Shown here: piece after piece, positions 1 through 4,774 of the stretch
Position numbering within the stretch: position 1 is the stretch's first letter
Layout: every line of letters starts with the position of its first letter
Source of the DNA: Desulfotomaculaceae bacterium
Lineage (GTDB): Bacteria > Bacillota > Desulfotomaculia > Desulfotomaculales > Pelotomaculaceae
Direction: 5' to 3'
Assembly (NCBI GenBank): GCA_028704035.1
Contig: JAQVLS010000126.1
Span: 1 to 5,259 of the forward strand
Length of the DNA stretch: 5,259 nt
Program-made: the position numbers and the translations under genes
Notes under the pieces: generated by a model
Databases searched by the model: none
Told to the model about the DNA's origin: nothing
What the model saw: only the letters and a program-made list of their open reading frames with translations

Positions 1-597
1 CAGATCATTCTTGATCCTCTCCGGCAATTCTGCTGTGGCCACAACATCTGATATCGATATCCGCCCGCCGGATTTAAGCACCCTGTATGCTTCATTGAAA
101 ACCTGCTGCTTATCCAGTGACAGATTAATCACGCAATTAGATATGATCACATCAACTGATCCATCGGCAGTCGGTATGTGCTCAATTTCTCCCAACCGGA
201 ACTCAACATTCTTATAGCCGCTTTTTTCAGCATTTTGTCTGGCCAGCTTAATCATTTCCGGAGTCATATCCACCCCAATGACGAACCCGGTTGCTCCCAC
301 CTGCTTCCTGGCCAAAAAACAATCAAATCCGCCGCCGCAGCCCAGGTCAAGTACCACTTCACCTGCTTTAAGCGCCGCCATAGCGATTGGATTTCCGCAT
401 CCCAATCCCATATTGGCCTGGGCAGGTATATCTTTTAAGTCGCTTTCAGAATAACCGATATTAAGGGCTGCCTCCTTAATGTTTACCGGTGGGCCGTTGC
501 AGCTGCAGCCACCACTGCAGCACCCTTCGGCAGCACCCTGCAGGGCAACCCTGGAATAGTTCTTTCTGATAAAATCCCTAACTTCTTCTTTTTTCAA
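1..597 (-). CDS. arsM: Arsenite S-adenosylmethionine methyltransferase ArsM (C-terminus beyond the window)
   Basis: ArsM methylates trivalent arsenic with S-adenosylmethionine in the cytoplasm. The visible 199 residues hold the Rossmann methyltransferase core: motif I LDLGCGGGFDC (about 83-93), the acidic end of strand 2 in GVDMTPEMI (108-116), and the family signatures LGCGNP (C67) and SNCVINLS (C155), whose cysteines correspond to two of the three arsenic-binding cysteines of characterised ArsMs. The third lies past the window edge. A cysteine-rich N-terminal stretch, GCCSGGCSC (C26, C27, C31, C33), precedes the core and may hold metalloid or pass it on. The start is TTG at 597, preceded by GGAGG at 607-611 with 9-base spacing; no ATG fits as well. 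It lies 29 bases after the carboxymuconolactone decarboxylase-family gene, as the last visible gene of an arsR-led operon. Family assignment is firm from the motifs; activity is inferred. Confidence 0.95.
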   Translation of the reverse strand, partial: MKKEEVRDFIRKNYSRVALQGAAEGCCSGGCSCNGPPVNIKEAALNIGYSESDLKDIPAQANMGLGCGNPIAMAALKAGEVVLDLGCGGGFDCFLARKQVGATGFVIGVDMTPEMIKLARQNAEKSGYKNVEFRLGEIEHIPTADGSVDVIISNCVINLSLDKQQVFNEAYRVLKSGGRISISDVVATAELPERIKNDL

Positions 598-626
598 AAT
601 ACACAGCCTCCATACGATTTAGCTAT

Positions 627-950
627 TTACTTCTTACAGTCGCAGTTGATATTGCCGGCAACAATCTCTTGCCAATCTCCGAGGACATCGTGTGTCCAAC
701 AATCATCTGCACCTGCTGCTTCACGCATGGTCAGGGCAAAGATATAAGATAATTCCTTGACCGTTGCGCCGGCTTCTAAGGCGCCTTTGAAATGCTTGAG
801 CACACAAGGCTTAGAACGACCTTTAATGGAAAGTGCAAAGCAGATAAATTGATATGTTTTTTCGTCAATCATTCTTTTTTCTTGATAAAGTCGATCGATC
901 TCGTCCAGCTTTTGTGTAAATTCCGGAAAAAATTCTTCTAACATGCTCAT
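627..950 (-). CDS. Carboxymuconolactone decarboxylase (AhpD-like) family protein in the ars operon
   Basis: This small, all-helical cytoplasmic protein has 107 residues, typical of single-domain members. The family core is seen as FICFALSIKGRSKPCVLKHF (35-54) followed by GALEAGAT (56-63). AhpD has a CxxC here; this protein has S46-K-P-C49 with H53, so the first cysteine is missing and the AhpD disulfide cannot form at this site. Further cysteines are C37, C84 (in DDCWTHD) and a C-terminal CDC (C103, C105), which suits thiol or metalloid chemistry. The ATG start at 950 has a strong AAAGGAGG at 959-966 with 8-base spacing. It sits 28 bases after the thioredoxin-like gene and 29 before arsM, so it is cotranscribed. 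Substrate unknown: it could be an organoarsenical-handling or reductase-partner protein, but nothing in the sequence proves this. Confidence 0.88.
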   Translation of the reverse strand: MSMLEEFFPEFTQKLDEIDRLYQEKRMIDEKTYQFICFALSIKGRSKPCVLKHFKGALEAGATVKELSYIFALTMREAAGADDCWTHDVLGDWQEIVAGNINCDCKK

Positions 951-978
951 AAGAACATCCTCCTTTAATAGGCTTTGA

Positions 979-1209
979 TTATTTTAATAACGCTTTTATT
1001 TCATCAACTTTTAAGACCTTGCCGACAACTTTTACTTCCTCATCAATCACTATAGCCGGTATCCTCATGACACCATACCTGGCAATCACTTTCATATCCT
1101 GCACTTTCTCAATAGCCGCAGCAAGCCCCAGTTCTTCCACAGCCTTTCTTATATTCTGTTCTAACTTGTTACAGTTTGCGCAGCCTGTTCCTAAAATTTT
1201 AATAATCAT
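979..1209 (-). CDS. Small thioredoxin-like redox-active disulfide protein
   Basis: A 76-residue minimal thioredoxin-fold protein of the Thioredoxin_3 / small redox-active disulfide protein type. The active site is C10-A-N-C13 after the first strand (MIIKILGTG), and the cis-proline loop is R49-I-P51. There is no signal peptide or membrane segment, so it acts in the cytosol. Such proteins are common beside arsR and organoarsenical or metal permease genes. Here a dithiol reductant role for ArsM or for the neighbouring carboxymuconolactone decarboxylase-family protein is reasonable but inferred. The ATG at 1209 has AAAGGG at 1217-1222, 7 bases upstream. It follows arsR after 131 bases and precedes the next gene by 28. 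The long gap after arsR is unusual inside this otherwise tight operon and could mark a lost gene. Confidence 0.92.
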   Translation of the reverse strand: MIIKILGTGCANCNKLEQNIRKAVEELGLAAAIEKVQDMKVIARYGVMRIPAIVIDEEVKVVGKVLKVDEIKALLK

Positions 1210-1239
1210 TTGTTTTCCCTTTACTGTCTTAGATTTAAA

Positions 1240-1290
1240 TTACACAAGCAAATACCCAAAGGCATTGAAATATAAACACGGTACAGCCAC
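1240..1290 (-). other. Possible 16-codon open frame in the arsR-thioredoxin gap
   Basis: The 131-base gap between arsR and the thioredoxin-like gene contains a GTG-started frame, MAVPCLYFNAFGYLLV, ending in TAA. A GAGG at 1295-1298 lies only 4 bases before the start, which is short. It could be a translated leader peptide, a remnant, or chance. No terminator with a U-run is seen in the gap, so the operon probably reads through. Confidence 0.2.
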
Positions 1291-1340
1291 CTCACCTCAA
1301 ATCTCTGTTTTATTCAATCATTACATCACATCTGCATTGA

Positions 1341-1652
1341 TTAGAATTTATTTCTCCTGCAAATACAATTCTCCTTATCGGAAGTTATGTCGCAGAAGAA
1401 TTGCTTTGTTTTGGCAATGCCCTCGGCACTGTGAGAATAATACGTCCTTTTTCCCTCGTTTCGTCCCACAACCAAACCACACTCGCACAACAGTTTCATA
1501 TGATGTGAAAGGGTGGACTGGGATATATCAAACTTCTCCAAAATCTTACAGGCGCATAATTCTCCGCAAGAAAGCATATCAACAATCATCGCCCTTCTGG
1601 GGTCGCCTAACGCTTTAAATACCCTGGAGGCATCAATGTAAATCTTATCCAT
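1341..1652 (-). CDS. arsR: ArsR/SmtB-family arsenite-responsive repressor
   Basis: A winged-helix repressor expected to leave DNA on binding As(III) or Sb(III). With the chosen start it has 103 residues. Numbered from that start, residues 27-38 read LSCGELCACKIL (C29, C33, C35), matching the classical E. coli-type site in helix alpha-3 (ELCVCDL), so trivalent arsenic is the likely inducer. The recognition helix is DISQSTLSHHMKLL (42-55), followed by CECGLV and the beta wing VVGRNEGKRTYYS. Additional cysteines occur at C87 and in a C-terminal CIC (C96, C98). The ATG at 1652 is preferred because GAGG at 1660-1663 lies 7 bases upstream; an in-frame GTG at 1658 leaves only one base of spacing. 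It is first in the operon, behind a strong promoter with a palindrome in its spacer, so autorepression is likely. Confidence 0.95.
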   Translation of the reverse strand: MDKIYIDASRVFKALGDPRRAMIVDMLSCGELCACKILEKFDISQSTLSHHMKLLCECGLVVGRNEGKRTYYSHSAEGIAKTKQFFCDITSDKENCICRRNKF

Positions 1653-1687
1653 ACGCACACCTCACATTGAACTTTTTCGATAGGTTA

Positions 1688-1716
1688 ATAATATGCGTCA
1701 AATCAAGATTTGTCAA
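1688..1716 (-). promoter_or_regulatory. ars operon promoter (TTGACA-17-TATTAT)
   Basis: On the minus strand, TTGACA (1716 to 1711) and TATTAT (1693 to 1688) are separated by exactly 17 bases. This is a near-perfect vegetative promoter, predicting a short leader of roughly 30 bases before the arsR ATG. Confidence 0.85.
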
Positions 1717-1720
1717 TATT
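1690..1720. promoter_or_regulatory. Probable ArsR operator (inverted repeat in promoter spacer)
   Basis: CAAATC-AA-GATTTG (1699-1712) is a perfect inverted repeat, flanked by AATAT (1690-1694) and ATATT (1716-1720) as an outer, slightly asymmetric pair (4- and 3-base spacers). It fills the space between -35 and -10 of the arsR promoter, the usual place for an ArsR-family operator, so bound repressor would occlude RNA polymerase. Confidence 0.75.
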
Positions 1721-1878
1721 TAATTTATACGGGACAATCCTGAAAAATCATGCCTTATTTATGTAACCCTTCCAGGATAATATTTTATAAAAGTCAGGGA
1801 AAGATATAAGCAACAAAATATGGGGAAATGTAATTAGCATTCAGGAATTTATTAAGAAAGGAAGAATGATGATAAATA
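1721..1878. other. Divergent intergenic region between ars operon and sulfite reductase
   Basis: AT-rich spacer. No clear promoter for the rightward gene is seen. The best candidate is TTGTCA (1710-1715), 17 bases, GACAAT (1733-1738), which would share the ars operator; a weaker one is TTATTT (1755-1760), 17 bases, TAATAT (1778-1783). The end of the region carries AGAAAGGAAG (1855-1864), the only Shine-Dalgarno-like sequence before the sulfite reductase. Confidence 0.3.
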
Positions 1879-2544
1879 ATGGCTTCAAGTGATTTATTAG
1901 AGAAGGGCGCAGTGCTTCAGCGGGACAAAAAAACATATGCAGTGGTCCCTCATATGCCCGGCGGTCTGGTAACCCCGGCTGAATTGAGAAAAATAGCTGA
2001 TGTTGCCGAAAAATATCATGCTCAGGCACTAAAGCTTACCTCTGCTCAACGCCTGGCGATTGTGGGTTTAAAGGAAGAAGATTTAGATGGTGTCTGGCAT
2101 GATTTGGGCATGAAGCCCAGCGCTGCCATTGGGCTATGTGTACGCAGCATCAAGTTTTGCCCGGGCACTACTTTTTGCAAACGGGGACAACAGGATGCTG
2201 TGGGTTTGGGATTAAAACTGGATGAACGTTATCATGGTCTCAATCTGCCCAACAAATTCAAAATGGGTGTAAGCGGCTGTGCCAATTCCTGCGGGGAAAA
2301 TCATTTCCGTGATGTGGGCGTCATGGGTATGCCGAAAGGATTTAGATTGATGGCAGGCGGAAACGGCGGCGTTACACCACGCATTGCCACAACCCTTTAT
2401 AATGAGCTCGATGAAGAACAAGTCATGGAAAAAATCGATAAGATTATTAAGGTCTATGCTGAAGGGGCCAAAAAACACGAGCGGCTGGGAAAATTTATTG
2501 AGCGGATTGGGTTGGAAGAATTTATAGGCAAACTTGAAGAATAG
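1879..2544 (+). CDS. Small siroheme/[4Fe-4S] sulfite reductase, assimilatory type
   Basis: Predicted to reduce sulfite to sulfide with six electrons at a coupled siroheme-[4Fe-4S] centre in the cytosol. The 221 residues match the compact single-subunit low-spin enzymes such as the roughly 218-residue Desulfovibrio vulgaris assimilatory sulfite reductase, far shorter than CysI or DsrA. The N-terminal half is the ferredoxin-like half-domain (GGLVTPAELRKIADVAEKYH, 28-47, and LTSAQRLAIVGL, 53-64). The cluster ligands follow as C94-PGTTF-C100 and C134-ANS-C138, the C-x5-C and C-x3-C signature, with FRDVGVMG after it. C87 is an extra nearby cysteine. The ATG at 1879 is forced, because a TAA lies in frame directly before it. 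The ribosome binding site is 16 or more bases away, which is unusually far. No partner subunit is adjacent; the electron donor is unknown. A nitrite reductase role is less likely at this length. Confidence 0.9.
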   Translation: MASSDLLEKGAVLQRDKKTYAVVPHMPGGLVTPAELRKIADVAEKYHAQALKLTSAQRLAIVGLKEEDLDGVWHDLGMKPSAAIGLCVRSIKFCPGTTFCKRGQQDAVGLGLKLDERYHGLNLPNKFKMGVSGCANSCGENHFRDVGVMGMPKGFRLMAGGNGGVTPRIATTLYNELDEEQVMEKIDKIIKVYAEGAKKHERLGKFIERIGLEEFIGKLEE

Positions 2545-2571
2545 TCTTTTCTCTTTAGTACACAGAAATTT

Positions 2572-2613
2572 GACGGATATCCCTGACACTGAGTATAATG
2601 CCGGGGATCCGTC
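2572..2613. repeat. Imperfect inverted repeat with an embedded promoter-like sequence
   Basis: GACGGAT (2572-2578) pairs with ATCCGTC (2607-2613), and CCC (2581-2583) with the GGGG at 2603-2606, leaving a 2-base bulge. TTGACG (2570-2575), 18 bases, TATAAT (2594-2599) forms a good plus-strand promoter whose -10 lies in the loop. It starts 28 bases after the sulfite reductase stop. It could be a regulated promoter, or a hairpin that protects the upstream mRNA end. Confidence 0.5.
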
Positions 2614-2655
2614 TTCACTCCGCATTGCCACGTTTTTAGTGTCGTAAGGGACGCA

Positions 2656-2674
2656 TGACCAGGCCATCTGGTCA
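2656..2674. repeat. Perfect 7-bp inverted repeat
   Basis: TGACCAG, loop GCCAT, CTGGTCA. It is a compact G/C-containing hairpin without a following T-run. An operator or a piece of a structured element is possible; its role is unknown. Confidence 0.5.
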
Positions 2675-2778
2675 AAAGCGTTCACGATTTCTCCTGGTTT
2701 ATTAGACTCCTCAATAAATTCTCCAGATCCTGGTTTTCCTATTAGGTGCGGATTTAGCGCAAATCTGTAAATATTATT

Positions 2779-2807
2779 TTGGAAAAACCCCTTACGGGTG
2801 GTAATAT
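2779..2807 (+). promoter_or_regulatory. Candidate promoter of the amidohydrolase gene
   Basis: TTGGAA (2779-2784), 17 bases, TAATAT (2802-2807) matches 4 of 6 bases in each box with ideal spacing, and would give a leader of about 50 bases. A short ACCC-cttac-GGGT inverted repeat (2787-2799) lies in the spacer. Confidence 0.4.
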
Positions 2808-2864
2808 AAAAATAACGCAATACAACAGCTATTTTATCATCATAAAATTGGTGGTGTTTAATAA

Positions 2865-3728
2865 TTGACTGTAATTGATTTTCATGTGCACCTGACCGAG
2901 CTCGAAACACTTACACCAAATATTATTGAATTATTATCAAACGCTTACCCGACCAGAAAAGATTTTGAGGCTTTTTGCATAGAATACAGCAATCCTCATC
3001 ACTATTTACGTTTAATGGATCAGTTAGAGGTGGATTATGCTGTTATATTAGCAGGAAGCAAGACTATGCCAACCACTATGGCTATGAATGAATTAGTAGA
3101 AGCTTTTTGCCGGGTAAGCCCGCGATTAATCCCCTTTTGCACGCTTAATCCTTACCTCCACAGTAATCTGAGCAAAACATTAGAGGATTTATGTTTAAAT
3201 CATGGTTTCAAGGGGCTTAAGCTTTATCCCCCTTATAATCATTTTTACCCCAATGACCATTTCCTGTACCCTTTGTATGCTGTGGCCGAAAGAATGGGCC
3301 TACCGGTGCACTTCCATACCGGCTCATCGATATTTACCAACTCCCGGATAAAATATGGCAATCCTATATATTTTGATGACGTGGCGGTAGACTTTCCCCA
3401 GATGAAAATCATTATGGCCCACGGGGGACGCGGCCCGTGGTTTGACGTAGCAATGAGCATGGTCCGCCTGCACAGGAATGTTTATATCGATATTGCCGGT
3501 CTGCCCCCGCAAAAGCTCCTGGAAACCTTCTCCGACATGGGGCGGTTTGCCCATAAGTTTATATTTGGCACCGACTGGCCCACTCCTGTGTTCAATTTGG
3601 TTAATAGAAAGGCTGCTGTTATGGATGTTAAAAAGAACATTGAAGTAATCAGGAATTTAAACATTTCCCAGGGGGCAATTGCCAAAATACTGGGTGAAAA
3701 CGCCGGGCAGCTCCTGGGGTTGGTTTGA
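2865..3728 (+). CDS. Metal-dependent amidohydrolase, ACMSD-like (amidohydrolase 2 family)
   Basis: A TIM-barrel metal-dependent hydrolase or decarboxylase of the amidohydrolase-2 family (PF04909 type), 287 residues, cytosolic. Metal-site elements appear in family order: H7-V-H9 on strand 1 (DFHVH), LKLYPPY (118-124), H149-F-H151 (GLPVHFHTG), H186 (MAHGGRGPW) and D237 (FGTDWP). This set supports a single divalent metal centre. The substrate cannot be read from sequence; relatives hydrolyse cyclic or aromatic acids or decarboxylate them. The start is TTG at 2865, giving MTVIDFHVH. A stop lies directly upstream in frame, and GGTGGTG (2850-2856), one mismatch from the ideal site, lies 8 bases before. 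It appears monocistronic and converges on the prxU operon. Only 18 bases separate its stop from that operon's terminator. Confidence 0.88.
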   Translation: MTVIDFHVHLTELETLTPNIIELLSNAYPTRKDFEAFCIEYSNPHHYLRLMDQLEVDYAVILAGSKTMPTTMAMNELVEAFCRVSPRLIPFCTLNPYLHSNLSKTLEDLCLNHGFKGLKLYPPYNHFYPNDHFLYPLYAVAERMGLPVHFHTGSSIFTNSRIKYGNPIYFDDVAVDFPQMKIIMAHGGRGPWFDVAMSMVRLHRNVYIDIAGLPPQKLLETFSDMGRFAHKFIFGTDWPTPVFNLVNRKAAVMDVKKNIEVIRNLNISQGAIAKILGENAGQLLGLV

Positions 3729-3746
3729 AGGAATTTACGGCGGGAT

Positions 3747-3779
3747 AAAAAAGCCCCGTGAGGCTTGCCTACAAGGGCT
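3747..3779 (-). terminator. Rho-independent terminator of the prxU operon
   Basis: On the minus strand AGCCC (3779 to 3775) pairs with GGGCT (3756 to 3752), with an inner AGGC-aa-GCCT stem (3770 to 3761), followed by six U (3752 to 3747, sharing one base with the stem). It starts 25 bases after the TAA of the small selenoprotein candidate. There is no T-run on the plus side, so it is not a good terminator for the amidohydrolase gene. Confidence 0.85.
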
Positions 3780-3804
3780 ATCAACAATGACAATTCCAAA
3801 AGTT

Positions 3805-3915
3805 TTATAAGAATAAATACTTAATCAAGTAAAACAATCCAAATACTGCCGCCAGCAGAATATAAATTAACATTCACGGCGGACAGCTTTTATACCAGGG
3901 TTTCTTTTCTTCCAT
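3805..3915 (-). CDS. Candidate 36-residue membrane selenoprotein with a CPPU motif (UGA at 3874-3876)
   Basis: Not recognised as a known family. With UGA read as selenocysteine the frame gives MEEKKPWYKSCPP, U14, then a 22-residue hydrophobic segment (MLIYILLAAVFGLF and on to YLFL) ending at TAA. C11-P-P-U14 is a CxxU redox motif placed just before a single membrane span (about 15-34). Support: a very strong GGGGGAGG (3923-3930) 7 bases before the ATG at 3915; location directly after the UGA-containing prxU and before a shared terminator; and a hairpin starting 13 bases after the UGA with G at loop position 2, as in prxU. The inferred role is a membrane-anchored thiol/selenol reductant or electron conduit for PrxU. 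Alternatives: a 13-residue peptide followed by a separate 22-residue one (an ATG follows the UGA at once), or a Trp codon mutated to stop. Confidence 0.5.
3843..3861 (-). promoter_or_regulatory. Candidate bacterial SECIS hairpin for the small selenoprotein
   Basis: On the minus strand ATTCTGC (3861 to 3855), loop TGGCG, GCAGTAT (3849 to 3843): four CTGC/GCAG pairs, one T-T mismatch, two A-T pairs. The stem begins 13 bases after the UGA and the loop at base 20, with G in the second loop position. These values fit the published bacterial SECIS model (loop 16-37 bases from UGA, G among the first two loop bases). Confidence 0.5.
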
Positions 3916-3922
3916 CTAAATT

Positions 3923-3947
3923 CCTCCCCCTGGTGTTATCACCCGGG
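3923..3947 (-). promoter_or_regulatory. Strong ribosome binding site partly held in a hairpin
   Basis: On the minus strand CCC (3947 to 3945) and GGTG (3943 to 3940 with loop ATAA) fold onto CACC and the first G residues of GGGGGAGG (3930 to 3923), leaving one G-A mismatch. This could make translation of the small selenoprotein candidate controllable. The pairing is short, so the effect is uncertain. Confidence 0.4.
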
Positions 3948-3965
3948 AACTTTGGTACTATCTAT

Positions 3966-3983
3966 ATGCTTCTATAAAAGCAT
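3966..3983 (-). repeat. Hairpin in the prxU to small-ORF spacer
   Basis: ATGCTT and AAGCAT form a perfect 6-bp stem around a 6-base loop. No U-run follows on the minus strand, so it is not a terminator; mRNA processing or stability is possible. Confidence 0.4.
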
Positions 3984-4019
3984 CGACTGAAATTACCTTC
4001 CGGTTTCATAAATTTGATG

Positions 4020-4736
4020 TTAATCCTCGAAAGCCTGCTCTACCTTCCAGACCTTCCAGACGTTGCTGACCAGGTCTATGCCAGGCTTCAATGTCTGTTT
4101 GCCCGGTTTCCAACCGGAAGGAGTGACCTCGGCGCCACCTGTGGCCCTTACTAATTGGAAGGCTTGCAATTGACGCAGTGACTCACTGACATTGCGTCCT
4201 ACCGGCGGGGTGAGAACTTCAAATCCCTGGACAATCCCATCAGGATCAATGATGAATCTGCCCCGGGTTTCCACGCCGCTGTCTTCATCATATATACCAT
4301 AGGCTTTACCGATGCTGCCATCCTGGTCGGAACACATCATGAACGGGATATCATGTCCGAGCATCTTGGACAGCTCATTGTCATTCCACACTTTATGCAC
4401 GAACACGCTGTCAACACTTACAGACAGCACTTCCGCGCCCAACTTCTGGAATTCTGGGTATTTCGCAGCAACTGCTGCAACTTCTGTCGCTCAGACGAAG
4501 GTAAAATCCCCCGGGTAGAAACATAATATTACCCATTTCCCCTTCAATTCGGATAATCCAATATTCTTGAATTTACCCTGATGAAAAGCCCGGGTTGTAA
4601 AGTCAGGGGCTGGTTTTCCCACTCTTATCATAGATTTTTTCTCCTCCTTCACTACCGGTTCGGCAGCAATATCTGTCTCAACATTCATTTTCTTAATTGG
4701 CGGTCTTTCACATCCTGGTTTAAATTCCTCCGGCAT
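4020..4736 (-). CDS. prxU: Selenocysteine-containing peroxiredoxin PrxU (UGA at 4491-4493)
   Basis: An AhpC/TSA-type peroxiredoxin reducing H2O2 or organic peroxides in the cytosol, 238 residues if UGA is read through. PAPDF (42-46), [10 protein letters not shown]82-ATE (73-85), SVSVDSVF (105-112) and R158-G-R-FIIDPDG form the standard fold. In the catalytic P-x3-T-x2-C motif (P75, T79) the peroxidatic cysteine is U82. Both halves share one frame and the UGA falls exactly on the catalytic position, so this is a selenoprotein like Eubacterium acidaminophilum PrxU rather than a frameshift. A SECIS-like hairpin follows. The usual C-terminal resolving-cysteine segment reads EVTPSGW (203-209), with T205 where AhpC has Cys. 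Remaining cysteines are C9, C72 and C135. The ATG at 4736 has AAAGGAGG 8 bases upstream. An N-terminal extension of about 35 residues precedes a second possible start (M36, 4631) that has its own AAGGAGGAG. Confidence 0.92.
4465..4478 (-). promoter_or_regulatory. Bacterial SECIS hairpin in prxU
   Basis: On the minus strand GCAGC (4478 to 4474), loop AGTT, GCTGC (4469 to 4465), a perfect 5-bp stem. It begins 13 bases after the UGA, and the loop starts at base 18 with G second. This fits the bacterial SECIS rules for SelB recruitment. Confidence 0.75.
4632..4649 (-). promoter_or_regulatory. Internal ribosome binding site for a shorter PrxU start
   Basis: AAGGAGGAG (4649 to 4641) lies 9 bases before an in-frame ATG at 4631 (M36, [11 protein letters not shown]), which coincides with the normal peroxiredoxin N-terminus. 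It may give a second isoform lacking the C9-containing extension. It may also just encode the K-E-E-K run. Confidence 0.35.
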
Positions 4737-4774
4737 ATACTCACCCTCCTTTCTGAAATATTCTAACCAACATC

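Larger units (their letters stand above)
2545..2864. other. 320-bp gene-poor gap with hairpins, promoter-like sites and a possible decayed reading frame
   Basis: No plus-strand gene is visible. On the minus strand the stretch is free of stops and encodes residues that look protein-like, such as NPHLIGKPGSGEFIEE and MAWSCVPYDTKNVAMR, but there is no convincing start or ribosome binding site, and the frame runs into antisense of both flanking genes. It may be a remnant of a broken gene or chance. Two hairpins (2572-2613 and 2656-2674) lie inside. Neither is followed by a T-run, so no clear terminator for the sulfite reductase gene is seen. Confidence 0.4.

Noticed and set aside
1019..1618. 199-residue plus-strand frame
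   Set aside because: It is antisense to arsR and the thioredoxin-like gene, both supported by clear family motifs; its own sequence has no recognisable features.
1653..1658. GTG start of arsR at 1658
   Set aside because: It leaves a single base between GAGG and the start; the ATG at 1652 has 7-base spacing.
2212..2910. 232-residue minus-strand frame as an intact gene
   Set aside because: Its start is antisense to the amidohydrolase and its end antisense to the sulfite reductase, with no ribosome binding site. Only the middle is kept, as a possible remnant.
3752..3779. Terminator for the plus-strand amidohydrolase
   Set aside because: The hairpin has its T-run only on the minus strand.
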